Positions 46,965 through 47,500 of a DNA stretch of 47,500 bases are shown here, piece after piece. Under the pieces are notes generated by a model. The model saw only the letters and a list, made by a program, of their open reading frames with translations. It did no database searches and was not told the origin of the DNA. The stretch's first letter is position 1; each line of letters starts with the position of its first letter. The position numbers and the translations under genes were made by a program. The stretch lies in assembly GCA_905221605.1 (NCBI GenBank), contig CAJNDS010000104.1, positions 1-47,500 of the forward strand, read 5' to 3'. This DNA comes from Symbiodinium natans. Taxonomy: Eukaryota > Sar > Dinophyceae > Suessiales > Symbiodiniaceae.

Positions 46965-47500
46965 CACAGCCGAAGCTAGATAAATTACGCGCCCAGCTAC
47001 TCAGCCTTCTGGAGCACAAGCGCGTCCCTCGCAAGGAGCTCGAATCCTGCCTCGGCCTACTGATGTGGGCCACCAGCGTAAGTTCTCACTTGCGCTGCTT
47101 CGCCGCTCCGCTATATGCAGATTTGCACAGCCCGCCTGGGACCCAATATCCCATCCCACCTCGCAGCTGGTCGCAGTTCCTGTGGTGACTAGACTCCCAG
47201 TGCCGGGTCACAAAAGATGCCTCGTTCCTACAATTGCCCATCAAAGCCAGGGTAATCGAGGTCAAAGGCAAGCCGGTGTCGTCAAAAACGGACATCTGGC
47301 CCATCCCAGCTGCAGATAAGACTGTATGGGTGCGCATCGCGGACCCAAACGCACAGGAAATCACTTTGCGCAATGACAGCAAAGCCGCCCTGCACTGGCT
47401 CGCCCAATGCTTTACCCACGAATTCCGCATGCCCCTAGCCCAGCCGCCCCTACTGCCATGCCTCTCAGCCGCGGACGCTGGGATCGGGGGCTGGTTATGC
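46928..47500 (+). pseudogene. RT thumb/connection and start of RNase H (partial)
   Basis: Frame 2 continues the RT directly after VWCVG: WKFCFATESVCLAQPKLDKL, then the thumb-like RKELESCLGLLMWATSV. TGA 47186-47188 interrupts just after WSQFLW. The same frame resumes at once and stays open to the window end through RVIEVKGKPVSSKTDIWPI and TVWVRIADPNAQEITLR, reaching SAADAGIGGWL, whose Asp fits the first catalytic position of an RNase H fold. The protein is cut by the right edge. The one-base frame change near 46928 and the TGA would prevent a full product unless they are sequence errors or are bypassed. Confidence 0.7.

Overview
This is eukaryotic nuclear DNA dominated by repeats, with no bacterial, organellar or standard RNA-gene signature. 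The last 11 kb carries proteins of a tyrosine-recombinase (DIRS/Ngaro-like) retroelement: a YR domain, a Gag-like protein ending in a CCCH finger, a cytosine-C5 methyltransferase-like domain, a reverse transcriptase with YVDD, and the start of RNase H. I recognise this family as abundant in dinoflagellates. Together with the extreme tandem repetition this suggests a dinoflagellate nuclear genome. That attribution is an inference (roughly 75% confidence) and I cannot name a genus. Layout: (A) 1-2841, a 1.25-kb tandem repeat with a nested 42-bp minisatellite. It is cut by the left window edge and joined at a 3-nt microhomology to (B) 2842-32390, an array of eleven units of 2.5-3.05 kb. Each B unit carries one or two copies of a ~475-bp sub-block with a near-perfect 23-bp palindrome, and a segment built of GAAACCC-type motifs. 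(C) 32391-34625 is more unique and AT-richer, with a diverged duplication and a minus-strand reverse-transcriptase pseudogene. (D) 34626-36324 is a 1.7-kb AGT-trinucleotide microsatellite with variant sub-blocks. (E) 36440-47500 is plus-strand coding sequence of uniform composition, rich in GCCTA: three unrecognised broken ORFs and an acidic ORF, followed by the retroelement, which runs off the right edge. In region E the recognisable order is YR, Gag/CCCH, methyltransferase, RT, RNase H. Canonical DIRS elements have Gag first and YR last. The YR C-terminus and Gag lie in one reading frame. A single TGA separates Gag from the methyltransferase in the same frame, and further frame changes separate methyltransferase from RT and divide the RT itself. 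The YR has lost its first catalytic-Arg segment. The unrecognised upstream ORFs show the same pattern of isolated in-frame stops and single frame changes. The whole region is therefore either a recently decayed element or an assembly with residual indel errors. Nothing in regions A, B or D is a credible protein gene. The many ORFs there arise from repeat periods and occur on both strands.
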